A stretch of 64,000 bases of DNA from UBA7672 sp040398425. Lineage in GTDB: Bacteria > Pseudomonadota > Alphaproteobacteria > Caulobacterales > Hyphomonadaceae. The position numbers were made by a program, and so were the translations under genes. A model generated the notes under the pieces. It worked only from the letters and a program-made list of their open reading frames with translations. It did not search any database and had not been told where the DNA came from. How positions within the stretch are numbered: position 1 is the stretch's first letter; the number at the start of each line of letters is the position of its first letter. This document shows, one piece after another, positions 34,563-43,118 of the stretch. The stretch is taken from NCBI GenBank assembly GCA_040398425.1, contig JBBATZ010000001.1, positions 98,321 through 162,320 on the forward strand. The letters are read 5' to 3'.

Positions 34563-35476
34563 TGCAGATTGCGGTGGCGCTCGCGCCGGTCTTCCTTGCC
34601 CCCCTTGCCGGCTGGGGCGCGCGGATCTCGCGCGTGGTGCCGGAGACGGCGTGGACGGGGGTCAACCGCCTCGCCTACATGATACTCGCGCCGGTGTTCA
34701 TGTTCACGGAGATCGTGCGGGCGGACCTGTCGTTCGAGGAAGTCTCCTTTGCGATCGCGGGCGTCTCGTCATTCGCAGCGATGGGCGTGCTGGGGTTTGC
34801 GCTGTGGCCGGTGGCAGGCAGCGGGCCGACATTCGTGAGCGCGCATCAGGGCGTGGTGCGGTGGAATACGTTCGTGATCCTTGCAGCATCGGCGGCCGTG
34901 CTGGGTCCGGAAGGCGCGGCGCTGGTCGCTCTGTTGATGGGGCCGGGAATCCCGGTGGTGAATGTCATCACGGTGTCTGTGCATTCGCGTTGGGGCGAAG
35001 GGCAGAATGCTTCGCTCAAAGGCGTGTTGCGGAGCCTTGTGACCAATCCGCTGCTGATCGCATGCCTGCTCGGGCTGGCGATCAATCTTTCGGGCATCGA
35101 CCTGCCCGGCCCTGCGATGGATTTCCTGACGATCATCGGACGCGGCGCGCTGGGCGTGACGCTGATGTGCGTGGGCGCGGGGCTCGACCTCAGGGCGATA
35201 ACGGCGAGGCCGGGGCTGATGGCGGCGGCGGTGGGGATGAAGCTGGTGGTGGGGCCGCTGGTGTTCGTGGGAATGGGGTTAATGGCGGGCTTGCAGGGCG
35301 TGCACCTGGCCGTGCTGGCGATTGCGGGAGCGGCGCCCTCGCCACCGGCGGCCTACATCCTGACGCGGGAAATGGGCGGAGAGCCGCGATTCATGGCCGG
35401 GCACATCACGGCAACCACACTGCTTTCCGCGGTCGCCATTCCCGTTTCGCTGTGGTTTGCAGGGCTGTTTGGATAG
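34559..35476 (+). CDS. AEC family transporter
   Basis: A 305-residue auxin-efflux-carrier-type membrane protein with about ten hydrophobic segments distributed over the full length. Family marks are WTGVNRLAYMILAPVFMF in the first part, GPGIPVVNVITVSVHSRWG in the middle and the late AGAAPSPPAAYILTREMGG. Such proteins export or import small organic acids or amino acids; the substrate cannot be assigned. It overlaps ruvX by four bases, so it is co-translated. Confidence 0.9.
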   Translation: MMQIAVALAPVFLAPLAGWGARISRVVPETAWTGVNRLAYMILAPVFMFTEIVRADLSFEEVSFAIAGVSSFAAMGVLGFALWPVAGSGPTFVSAHQGVVRWNTFVILAASAAVLGPEGAALVALLMGPGIPVVNVITVSVHSRWGEGQNASLKGVLRSLVTNPLLIACLLGLAINLSGIDLPGPAMDFLTIIGRGALGVTLMCVGAGLDLRAITARPGLMAAAVGMKLVVGPLVFVGMGLMAGLQGVHLAVLAIAGAAPSPPAAYILTREMGGEPRFMAGHITATTLLSAVAIPVSLWFAGLFG

Positions 35477-35545
35477 GCCGCACGCGACGCGGCTTGCCCT
35501 CCCGCGACTCCCTCGCTATCACCCCCAAAATCGCGGGCAATCATC

Positions 35546-36523
35546 ATGGCGGACTACGCCTTTTCCCATCGACACCTCCTGGGTATCGAGGGCCTGAACC
35601 GGCTCGACATCGAGACATTGCTGGAATTGGGCGACAGGTATGTCGAGCTCAACCGCAGCCGCGTCAAGCATACGGACGTGCTGGCGGGGCGGACCCTGAT
35701 CAACCTGTTCTTCGAGAACTCGACCCGGACGCAAGGCTCGTTCGAGATCGCGGGCCGGCGGCTCGGCGCGGACGTGGTGACGATGCCGATCGCAACCTCC
35801 TCGGTGAAGAAGGGCGAGACGCTGATCGACACGGCGATGACGCTGAATGCCATGCGTCCGGACCTGCTGGTGATCCGGCATGGCTCGTCGGGTGCGGTGA
35901 AGCTGCTGTCGCGCAAAGTGGATGGCGCGGTGATCAATGCGGGCGACGGAACGCATGAACATCCGACGCAGGCCCTGCTCGATGCGCTCACTATCCGTCG
36001 TCGCGTTGGCGACATTGGCGGCATGCGGATCGCGATCTGTGGCGACATCCTCCATAGCCGCGTGGCGCGCTCGAACGTGGCCTGCCTGAACATCCTGGGC
36101 GCCGAAGTACGGTTGATTGCGCCGCGCACGCTGACGCCGCCGGGGGCGGGGGAGTGGGGGGCGGAGGTGTTCACCGACATGCGCAAGGGCCTTGAAGGTT
36201 GCGATGTCGTCATGATGCTTCGGCTGCAGCAGGAACGGATGGACGGCGCCTACCTGCCCTCCGCGCGTGAGTTCTTCCACTTCTGGGGCCTGGATGAAGA
36301 GAAGCTCTCTCATGCCAAACCTAACGCCTATGTCATGCATCCGGGACCGATGAATCGCGGCGTCGAGATCGAGAGCGGCATTGCCGATCACAAGACCCGC
36401 TCGCTGATCACCGAACAGGTGGAGATGGGTGTCGCGGTGCGGATGGCCGTGCTTGAGACGCTGGCGAAGAACGCTCCGGACTTCGTCGCCCGAACGCCCA
36501 ATGAGGCCGGAGCAAAGGCATGA
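35546..36523 (+). CDS. pyrB: aspartate carbamoyltransferase catalytic subunit
   Basis: A 325-residue enzyme that condenses carbamoyl phosphate with aspartate, the first committed pyrimidine step. The carbamoyl-phosphate loop is FFENSTRTQGSFE, the mobile loop is SSVKKGETLID, and HEHPTQALLDALTI and HPGPMNRGVEIE complete the active site. The GTHEHP and ENSTRTQ variants are usual in alphaproteobacteria. Its end overlaps the dihydroorotase-like gene by four bases (ATGA). No pyrI regulatory subunit is present, which fits a PyrB/PyrC' type complex. Confidence 0.96.
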   Translation: MADYAFSHRHLLGIEGLNRLDIETLLELGDRYVELNRSRVKHTDVLAGRTLINLFFENSTRTQGSFEIAGRRLGADVVTMPIATSSVKKGETLIDTAMTLNAMRPDLLVIRHGSSGAVKLLSRKVDGAVINAGDGTHEHPTQALLDALTIRRRVGDIGGMRIAICGDILHSRVARSNVACLNILGAEVRLIAPRTLTPPGAGEWGAEVFTDMRKGLEGCDVVMMLRLQQERMDGAYLPSAREFFHFWGLDEEKLSHAKPNAYVMHPGPMNRGVEIESGIADHKTRSLITEQVEMGVAVRMAVLETLAKNAPDFVARTPNEAGAKA

Positions 36524-37806
36524 CCGGCCGCACGGTTATCTACAACGCGCGCATCGTTGATCCAGCCTCGGGGCTGGATCAGAAGGGCGGCGTCGTGGTC
36601 GAGAATGGCGTCATCGCCGATGTCGGCGCGGGGGTCAGCAAGACGACGGCGGGCGACCTCAAGATCGACGCCAAGGGCAAGGTCCTCGCGCCTGGACTCA
36701 TCGATCTCCGCGTCAAGACGGGTGAACCGGGCGCCGAGAACAAGGAGACGCTGCAGACGGCGAGCGATGCAGCCGCAGCGGGCGGCGTCACGACATTCGT
36801 GGTCATGCCGGACACGGATCCGGTGATCGACTCAGTTGCGCTGGTGGACTTCATCCAGCAACGCGGCGAGACCGTCGCGAAGGTGAAAGTGCTGGCCTCA
36901 GGCGGGCTCACGGTCAGCCTCAACGGTCTCAAGATGTCGGAGATCGGCCTGATCCAGGAAGCCGGCGCGGTGTTTTTCTCCAACGGCGACCGGCCGGTCG
37001 AAGACGCGGGCGTCCTGCGCCGGGCGATGACGTATGCGGCGAGCTTCGATGCGCTGGTCGCGTCGCGGCCGGATACGCCGGCGCTGTCGAAGAATACGGT
37101 GATGAATGCGGGCGCATTCGCCGCGCGGCTCGGCTTGCGGGGCGCGCCGCCGGAAGCGGAATGGATTGCGCTCGAGCGCGACCTGATGCTGGCTGAAACC
37201 ACGGGCGTGCGCCTGCTGGTCGACTGCATTTCGACGGAGCGGTCGCTGGCGGCGGTGGAGCGCGCGCGCAGGGCGGGTGTGAAAGTTTCCTGCTCGGTGG
37301 CCGCTTACTCGCTGTTCTTCAACGAACTCGATATCGGTGACTATCTCACCTATTGCAAAGTGCAGCCGCCCTTCCGCAAGGAAGAAGACAGGCAGGCCTT
37401 GATCGACGGACTGAAGCGCGGCGCGATCGATGCTGTCGTGTCGGCGCACGATCCGCAGCCGACCGAGGACAAGCGCCTGCCGATCGCCGACGCTGCGTTT
37501 GGTGCGGTGGGTCTTGAAACGCTGCTGCCGGCCTTGCTGAGCCTCGCCATCCGCGAAGAGATACCGCTGGCGACCGTGTTGAAGCCTGTCACGTCTGGCC
37601 CCGCCGACCTGCTCGGCCTGCAGCAGGGTAGACTCGCAAAGGGTGCGCCGGCTGACCTGGTTCTGTTCGATGCAGCCGCGCCGTGGGCGTGCGACCGCGT
37701 TGACCTGTCGTCACGCTCCAAGAACTCGCCGTTCGACGGGCGGAAGCTGGAGGGCAAGGTCTTGCGCACATGGGTGAATGGCGCGACCGTGTTCGAGCGG
37801 GGTTAG
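36520..37806 (+). CDS. dihydroorotase-like protein lacking metal ligands (PyrC'-type)
   Basis: The 428-residue protein keeps the dihydroorotase fold (LAPGLIDL, FVVMPDTDPVID, FGAVGLETLLPALL) but has lost the zinc site: the usual His-x-His after PGLID reads RVKTG (about residue 60), the Pro-His-His segment reads AAYSL, and Asp-His-Ala-Pro-His reads AHDPQP. It therefore cannot be an ordinary active dihydroorotase. In Pseudomonas, inactive PyrC' subunits stabilise PyrB; the four-base overlap with pyrB supports the same role. An active pyrC should be elsewhere in the genome. Confidence 0.85.
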   Translation: MTGRTVIYNARIVDPASGLDQKGGVVVENGVIADVGAGVSKTTAGDLKIDAKGKVLAPGLIDLRVKTGEPGAENKETLQTASDAAAAGGVTTFVVMPDTDPVIDSVALVDFIQQRGETVAKVKVLASGGLTVSLNGLKMSEIGLIQEAGAVFFSNGDRPVEDAGVLRRAMTYAASFDALVASRPDTPALSKNTVMNAGAFAARLGLRGAPPEAEWIALERDLMLAETTGVRLLVDCISTERSLAAVERARRAGVKVSCSVAAYSLFFNELDIGDYLTYCKVQPPFRKEEDRQALIDGLKRGAIDAVVSAHDPQPTEDKRLPIADAAFGAVGLETLLPALLSLAIREEIPLATVLKPVTSGPADLLGLQQGRLAKGAPADLVLFDAAAPWACDRVDLSSRSKNSPFDGRKLEGKVLRTWVNGATVFERG

Positions 37807-37815
37807 GAGACAACG

Positions 37816-38511
37816 ATGACGCTGCCACAGACAGCAGAAATCGTGCTCTGCGTGGGGTTCGGTGTGCTTGGCTATCTGCTGGGCTCGATCCCATTCGGCC
37901 TGGTGCTGACGAAGCTCGCCGGACTGGGCGATATCCGCGCCATTGGCTCCGGCAATATCGGCGCGACAAACGTGCTGCGCACGGGGCGCAAGGATCTGGC
38001 GCTGGCGACCTTGTTGCTCGATGCTGGCAAGGCAGGCATCGCCTACTTCATCGGCTGGGCCGCAACGCAGTATGTGGTCCACACCTACCTTCCGCTCGGC
38101 TTCCAGGTCGACCTCTGGAGCACGCCACAGACAGTGGGGCTTTGCGCCGGCGCCGCCGCCTTCATCGGGCATTGCTTTCCAGTCTGGCTGAAGTTCAAGG
38201 GCGGCAAAGGCGTGGCAACTTTTATCGGCCTGCTGCTCGCCGCGATGTGGCAGGTGGGCCTCGCCTTCTGTGGCATCTGGCTCCTGATCGCTGCGCTGTT
38301 CCGCATGTCGAGCTTTTCCGCGCTGGTCGCGACCTTCGCCGCGCCCTTCCTTGTCGCCTTCTTCGACTATGGTCCGTTTGCAGTCGGCATCACCGCCCTG
38401 CTTGCGATCCTCATTTTCTGGTGCCACCGCGCGAACATCGCGCGCATCCTCGCGGGGACCGAGCCGAAGATCGGGAAGAAGAAGGAAGCTGCGGCACCAA
38501 CGGAATCGTAG
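37816..38511 (+). CDS. plsY: glycerol-3-phosphate acyltransferase PlsY
   Basis: An integral membrane enzyme that transfers an acyl group from acyl phosphate to glycerol 3-phosphate, the first step in phospholipid synthesis. Motifs 1, 2 and 3 are visible: GSGNIGATNVLRTG, FKGGKGVATFIG and HRANIARILAGTEPKIG. About five hydrophobic helices span residues 10-200. Length is 231. It lies nine bases after the PyrC'-type gene, and GGAGA precedes the ATG. Confidence 0.96.
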   Translation: MTLPQTAEIVLCVGFGVLGYLLGSIPFGLVLTKLAGLGDIRAIGSGNIGATNVLRTGRKDLALATLLLDAGKAGIAYFIGWAATQYVVHTYLPLGFQVDLWSTPQTVGLCAGAAAFIGHCFPVWLKFKGGKGVATFIGLLLAAMWQVGLAFCGIWLLIAALFRMSSFSALVATFAAPFLVAFFDYGPFAVGITALLAILIFWCHRANIARILAGTEPKIGKKKEAAAPTES

Positions 38512-38530
38512 AAAAGGACTGGAGAAGGGT

Positions 38531-38992
38531 TTGGGGGACAATCTCGATTTCTATCGCATGTGGGTCGATGACATTGGTCGCCTGCGCTCGCTGCGACACC
38601 AGCATACTCAATTCAACGTATCTCTAAACCTGGCTGGCGCGGGAGCGCTTGGCTTCTTCATGAAGGAAGCCTGGGAATGGTACTTCACGGTATGGATCTG
38701 TATCGGGATGTTGGTCGTCAACATTTCCTGGCTGGCGACGGACAAGTGGTTCGCGCACGAAACAGGCAGGAAGTTTCGCCAGCTGGCTGAACTTGAGAAA
38801 GGCCTGGAGCACAAATTCATCACTCAGGATGCCACGATCAACTGGCGCAAGACGCACCGACTGGATTGGCTGCTCGGCGTTGAAGTCGTTCTACCGCGAC
38901 TGTTCTTCGTCGCCTTCCTGACAATGGCAGTGTGGGTCTGCTGGCCACACGCCGCAGATGTCTTTGCTCTGATCCGGCAGATGTTTCCATGA
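38531..38992 (+). CDS. two-helix membrane protein, RipA-like
   Basis: The 153-residue product begins at TTG 38531 with GGAGAAGGG just upstream; no ATG fits. It has a soluble N-terminus (YRMWVDDIGRLRSLRHQHTQ), two hydrophobic helices (about 35-75), a charged middle (KFRQLAELEKGLEHKF), and a final hydrophobic segment (VVLPRLFFVAFLTMAVWVCW). The pattern recalls the RipA family of small cytoplasmic-membrane proteins, which I give as tentative. Its TGA overlaps the ATG of dprA by four bases, tying it to that gene. Confidence 0.6.
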   Translation: MGDNLDFYRMWVDDIGRLRSLRHQHTQFNVSLNLAGAGALGFFMKEAWEWYFTVWICIGMLVVNISWLATDKWFAHETGRKFRQLAELEKGLEHKFITQDATINWRKTHRLDWLLGVEVVLPRLFFVAFLTMAVWVCWPHAADVFALIRQMFP

Positions 38993-40092
38993 AACGGCGC
39001 GCGCTTACGGGGGGAGAGCGGGCGGACTGGTTGAGGCTCTCACGGACGCGCGGGATCGGACCGATCACATTCTTTCACCTGCTGGAGTGTTAAGGTTCGG
39101 CGGCAGCTGTGCTGGCGGACCTTCCATCACTTGCGAAAAAGGCGGGCGGCAAGGCGGATGTTCGCGCCCCTGCGGTCGACGACATCAAACGCGAGATCGA
39201 GGCGACGGCGAAACTGGGCGCGTTTCACGTAGCCTCTTGTGGGCCGGATTATTCGGCGTGCCTCTCGGCAATCGATGCGCCTCCGCCGGTGATCGCGGTG
39301 CGGGACAATCGCGACCTGTTGAACCGCCCCGCCATCGCTAGGGTCGGCGCACGAGATGCATCCGCAGCGGGCCGCCGCATGGCGCGGGATCTGGCGCGCG
39401 ATCTCGGTCAGGCGGGCTATGTCGTGATCTCGGGCATGGCGCGCGGGGTCGATGGCGAGGCGCATGCGGCTGCGATGGACACTGGCACTGTCGCCGCCAT
39501 CGCAGGCGGCATCGACCAGATATATCCGCCACAGCATGACCAGCTCTATGCGATGCTGACGCAGCGCGGATGCATCGTGTCGGAATCGCCGCTGGGTTAT
39601 GTCGCGCAAGCGCGGGACTTCCCGAAGCGCAACCGGGTCATCTCCGGCCTGTCGCTGGGCACGATCGTTGTCGAGGCGGCCGAAAGATCTGGCAGCCTGG
39701 TCACGGCGCGGTTCGCGCTGGAACAGGGGCGCGAGGTGATGGCGGTGCCCGGCTCGCCCCTCGATCCGCGCTGCAAGGGCTCCAACCGGCTGATCAAGCA
39801 GGGCGCCGCGCTGATCGAGAGCGCTGAGGATGTGCTCGCGGCGATGCAGGGCATCTCGGGCCCGACATTCGATGAACCATCTTCGGACCGCTTCGACCCA
39901 CGCGATGCGCAAGTTCCCGGCAGGTTGCTCCGCGCTGTGCGGGAGGCGCTGTCGCCCACGCCGATGCGGTTCGACGAGATCGTTCGCGCGGTGGATGCGC
40001 CGCACCGGCTGGTGCTCGCAGCACTGGCTGAACTGGAACTGGCAGGCGAAGCGGTGACGCATGTGGGGGGCACGGCGAGCCGGGCGGTTTAG
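38989..40092 (+). pseudogene. dprA: DNA-processing protein DprA, interrupted by in-frame TAA
   Basis: DprA loads RecA on incoming single-stranded DNA during transformation. From ATG 38989 the expected SAM-like N-terminal domain is read (ADWLRLSRTRGIGPITFFHL), then TAA at 39091-39093 interrupts the frame, which continues unbroken as GSAAAVLADLPSLAKKAGG into the complete Rossmann domain (ISGMARGVDGEAHAAAMD; FPKRNRVISGLSLG; SGSLVTARFALEQGREV) and the winged-helix end. A GTG at 39109 could start a 327-residue truncated form, but has no ribosome binding site. The ATGA overlap with the upstream gene supports the ATG as the original start. Confidence 0.8.
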
Positions 40093-40100
40093 GTATCTGT

Positions 40101-40231
40101 CAGCCCGCGCTCGTGCTTCGACGGACGGCCCTTTGGGCCTGCTCAGTGTGAGCGCTACCTGGGCAGCTCTCTCGAAGCGCTCATCCTGAGCAGCCGCGAA
40201 GCGGCGTCCGTCGAAGGACGAGCGCGGGCTG
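40101..40231. repeat. long nested inverted repeat, family A copy 2
   Basis: The outer arms at 40101-40126 and 40206-40231 are complementary over 26 bases with one mismatch (CAGCCCGCGCTCGTGCTTCG is the left start). The inner arms CTGCTCAGTGTGAGCGCT and AGCGCTCATCCTGAGCAG pair with two mismatches. The segment TTCGACGGACGGCCCT followed by GGGCCTGCTCA is nearly identical to copy 1 at 24383-24507. It starts nine bases after the dprA stop codon. The 308-base dprA-topA gap holds no gene. Confidence 0.85.
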
Positions 40232-40286
40232 TCGGGCTAGCGAAAACTAGCTACCAAGCCCCCCATCTTCACACCCTGCAAATTAT

Positions 40287-40303
40287 CTCCCCCTACGGGG
40301 GAG
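40287..40303. other. perfect short hairpin upstream of topA
   Basis: CTCCCCC-TAC-GGGGGAG forms a 7-bp GC-only stem 97 bases before the topA ATG. It has no T-tract. It may terminate transcription from dprA or lie in the topA leader; the sequence does not decide. Confidence 0.4.
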
Positions 40304-40400
40304 GGGCCGAGCGTCATGGTTGGGCGAATTGACATTCTAGGCCTTGGCCCTCACCTTCCCGCCGCATCCTCCCACAAACACCCTGAAAATACGAGGAAAA

Positions 40401-43118
40401 ATGCAGGTCGTCGTCGTAGAGTCGCCTGGTAAGGTCAAGTCCATCAACAAGTACCTGGGCCCAGGGTACAAGGTGATGGCCTCGTACGGCCATATCCGCG
40501 ACCTGCCCTCCAAGGACGGTTCCGTACGTCCGGACGATGACTTTGCGATGTCCTGGGACATCGACGGGAAGTCGGCAAAACACGTCAAGGATATCGCGGA
40601 TGCGATGAAGACGGCCGACGGCCTCATCCTCGCAACCGACCCTGATCGCGAGGGTGAAGCGATCTCGTGGCACGTGCTGGAGGCGCTCAACAACCGCAAG
40701 GTGCTGAAGGGCAAGACGATCCAGCGCGTGACGTTCAACGCCATCACCAAGAAGGCGGTGACAGAAGCGATCGAGAACCCGCGCCAGATCGACCAGCAGC
40801 TGGTGGATGCGTATCTCGCCCGCCGCGCGCTCGACTATCTGGTGGGCTTCTCGCTGTCGCCCGTGCTGTGGCGCAAGCTGCCGGGTACGCGTTCTGCGGG
40901 CCGTGTGCAGTCGGTGGCGCTGCGCATCATCGTCGACCGCGAGATCGAGATCGAACGGTTCATCAGTCAGGAATACTGGGACGTCGCCGCCAGGATGGCC
41001 GTAAATGGCTCCGAGTTCGAGGCCCGGCTCACCGAGCTCGACGGACAGAAGCTGACGAAGTTCTCGCTGCCGAATGCGGAGAGCGCCGCGCGCGCCCTCG
41101 CTGCTGTGAAGGCCGGCCACTACGAGGTCGCCTCAGTCGAGGCCAAGCCGCATCGCCGCAATCCGCCGCCGCCCTTCACCACGTCGACGATCCAGCAGGA
41201 AGCCGCGCGCAAGCTCGGCTTCTCGGCCAGCCGCACGATGCAGATCGCACAGCGCCTCTATGAAGGCATCTCGATCGATGGTGAGACGGTCGGCCTGATC
41301 ACCTACATGCGTACCGACGGCGTGCAGATGGCGGAAGAAGCCTACGCAGCAGCCCGCAGCGCCATCGGCCGCAACTATGGCAAGGAATACCTGCCCGACG
41401 GTCCGCGCCGCTACACGTCGAAAGCCAAAAACGCGCAGGAGGCCCACGAGGCCGTGCGCCCCACCGACTTCAACCGTCGCCCCGGCGATGTGTCGATGGA
41501 GCCGGACATGGCGCGGCTGTATGAGCTGGTCTGGAAGCGCGCTGTCGCCTCGCAGATGGAAGCGGCGCTTATCGAGCGCACCACTGTCGAGATGCCTTCC
41601 AATGATGGCCGCGCGGTGCTTCGTGCGACAGGACAGGTCATCAAGTTCGACGGCTTCCTGAAGCTCTATCAGGAAGGCAAGGACGAGAGCGACGACGAGG
41701 ATGGCGGCCGCCTGCCGCCGATCAGCCAGGGTGATACGCCGAAGCTCGTCGAAGCCCTTCACACGCAGCACTTCACCGAACCGCCGCCGCGCTATTCGGA
41801 AGCCTCGCTGGTCAAGCGCCTTGAAGAACTCGGCATCGGCCGCCCATCCACCTACGCCTCCACGCTGTCCACGCTGATCGATCGCGATTATGTGAAGCTG
41901 GAACAGAAGCGCTTTTATCCGGAAGACAAAGGCCGCCTGGTCACCATCTTCCTCGAGAAGTTCTTCGCGCGTTACGTGGAATACGATTTCACCGCAGCGC
42001 TGGAAGAAAAGCTCGACCTCGTGTCGGACGGCAAGCTGGCGTGGAAGGACTTCCTCCGCGACTTCTGGACGGAGTTCTCGGCCGCGATCGGGGCCACGTC
42101 AGAGCTGCGCGTCACCAATGTGATCGACGCGATCAACGATGTGCTGGGGCCGTACCTCTTCCCGCCGCGCAATGATGCGGCCGGCAACGCGGTCGATCCG
42201 CGTGTGTGCCCGACCTGCGGCACGGGCCAGCTCTCGCTGAAGCTCGGCAAGTTCGGCGCGTTCGTCGGCTGCTCGAACTATCCCGAGTGCCGCTTCACCC
42301 GCCCCTTCGGCGGCGACAAGCAGGGCAACAGCGACATCCCGCCGGACGGCAAGGTGTTGGGCAATAACCCTGATGGCATCCCCGTCCTGCTGAAGAACGG
42401 CCGCTTCGGCGCCTATGTGCAGCTTGGCCCCGATCCGATCGAGAAGGGCGAGAAGCCAAGGCGCTCGTCCATTCCCAACGGATGGTCGGTCCCGGATCTC
42501 GATCTTGAACAGGGTCTCAAACTCCTGTCGCTGCCGCGCGAAGTGGGCAAGCACCCGGAGGATGGCGAGCCGATCGTCGCCAATCTCGGGCGCTATGGCC
42601 CTTATGTGCAGCACATCAAGACCTACGCCAACGTGCCGGATGTGAACGAGCTCTTCGAGATCGGGATCAACCGCGCGGTCACGCTCATTGCCGAGAAACG
42701 CGCCGGGAAAGGCGCTGGTCGCGGACGCGGCCAGGCCGCCCCGCCGCTACGGGAAATGGGAAATCATACGGATGGTGAGCCGATCCGCCTTCTTTCCGGC
42801 AGATTCGGTCCCTATCTGAAGCATGGGATGATCAACGCGAACATCCCACGCGGCGCAGACCCAGCCACAATCACGCTTGACCAAGCGATCGAGCTGGTCG
42901 ACGCCCGCGCAGCCGCCGCACCTTCCACAAAATCGAAGGGCAGGAAGCCCGCGAAGAAGGCCGCGGCCAAGGCGGCAGCCCCCAAGAAAGCAACTGGGAA
43001 AGCGGCTGCCGCTAAATCCACTGGAGAAACGAAATCAACGACCACGAAGAAAGCCCCCGCCAAGAAGGCGCCGGCAAAATCCAAACCCGCCAAGAAGGCG
43101 ACAAAAGAGAAGGCATGA
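40401..43118 (+). CDS. topA: DNA topoisomerase I
   Basis: A type IA topoisomerase (905 residues) that relaxes negative supercoils. The Toprim domain begins at MQVVVVESPGKVKSINKYLG and has DPDREGEAISWH; the catalytic Tyr is in LITYMRTDGVQM (about residue 300); a four-Cys zinc ribbon starts at CPTCGTGQL (about 602) and ends YPECRF. Three Gly/Phe-rich C-terminal repeats (NGRFGAYVQLG, LGRYGPYVQH, SGRFGPYLKHG) follow, and the last 65 residues are a KKAPAKK tail. ATG 40401 has AGGAAAA upstream. The end overlaps rnr by four bases. Confidence 0.97.
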   Translation: MQVVVVESPGKVKSINKYLGPGYKVMASYGHIRDLPSKDGSVRPDDDFAMSWDIDGKSAKHVKDIADAMKTADGLILATDPDREGEAISWHVLEALNNRKVLKGKTIQRVTFNAITKKAVTEAIENPRQIDQQLVDAYLARRALDYLVGFSLSPVLWRKLPGTRSAGRVQSVALRIIVDREIEIERFISQEYWDVAARMAVNGSEFEARLTELDGQKLTKFSLPNAESAARALAAVKAGHYEVASVEAKPHRRNPPPPFTTSTIQQEAARKLGFSASRTMQIAQRLYEGISIDGETVGLITYMRTDGVQMAEEAYAAARSAIGRNYGKEYLPDGPRRYTSKAKNAQEAHEAVRPTDFNRRPGDVSMEPDMARLYELVWKRAVASQMEAALIERTTVEMPSNDGRAVLRATGQVIKFDGFLKLYQEGKDESDDEDGGRLPPISQGDTPKLVEALHTQHFTEPPPRYSEASLVKRLEELGIGRPSTYASTLSTLIDRDYVKLEQKRFYPEDKGRLVTIFLEKFFARYVEYDFTAALEEKLDLVSDGKLAWKDFLRDFWTEFSAAIGATSELRVTNVIDAINDVLGPYLFPPRNDAAGNAVDPRVCPTCGTGQLSLKLGKFGAFVGCSNYPECRFTRPFGGDKQGNSDIPPDGKVLGNNPDGIPVLLKNGRFGAYVQLGPDPIEKGEKPRRSSIPNGWSVPDLDLEQGLKLLSLPREVGKHPEDGEPIVANLGRYGPYVQHIKTYANVPDVNELFEIGINRAVTLIAEKRAGKGAGRGRGQAAPPLREMGNHTDGEPIRLLSGRFGPYLKHGMINANIPRGADPATITLDQAIELVDARAAAAPSTKSKGRKPAKKAAAKAAAPKKATGKAAAAKSTGETKSTTTKKAPAKKAPAKSKPAKKATKEKA

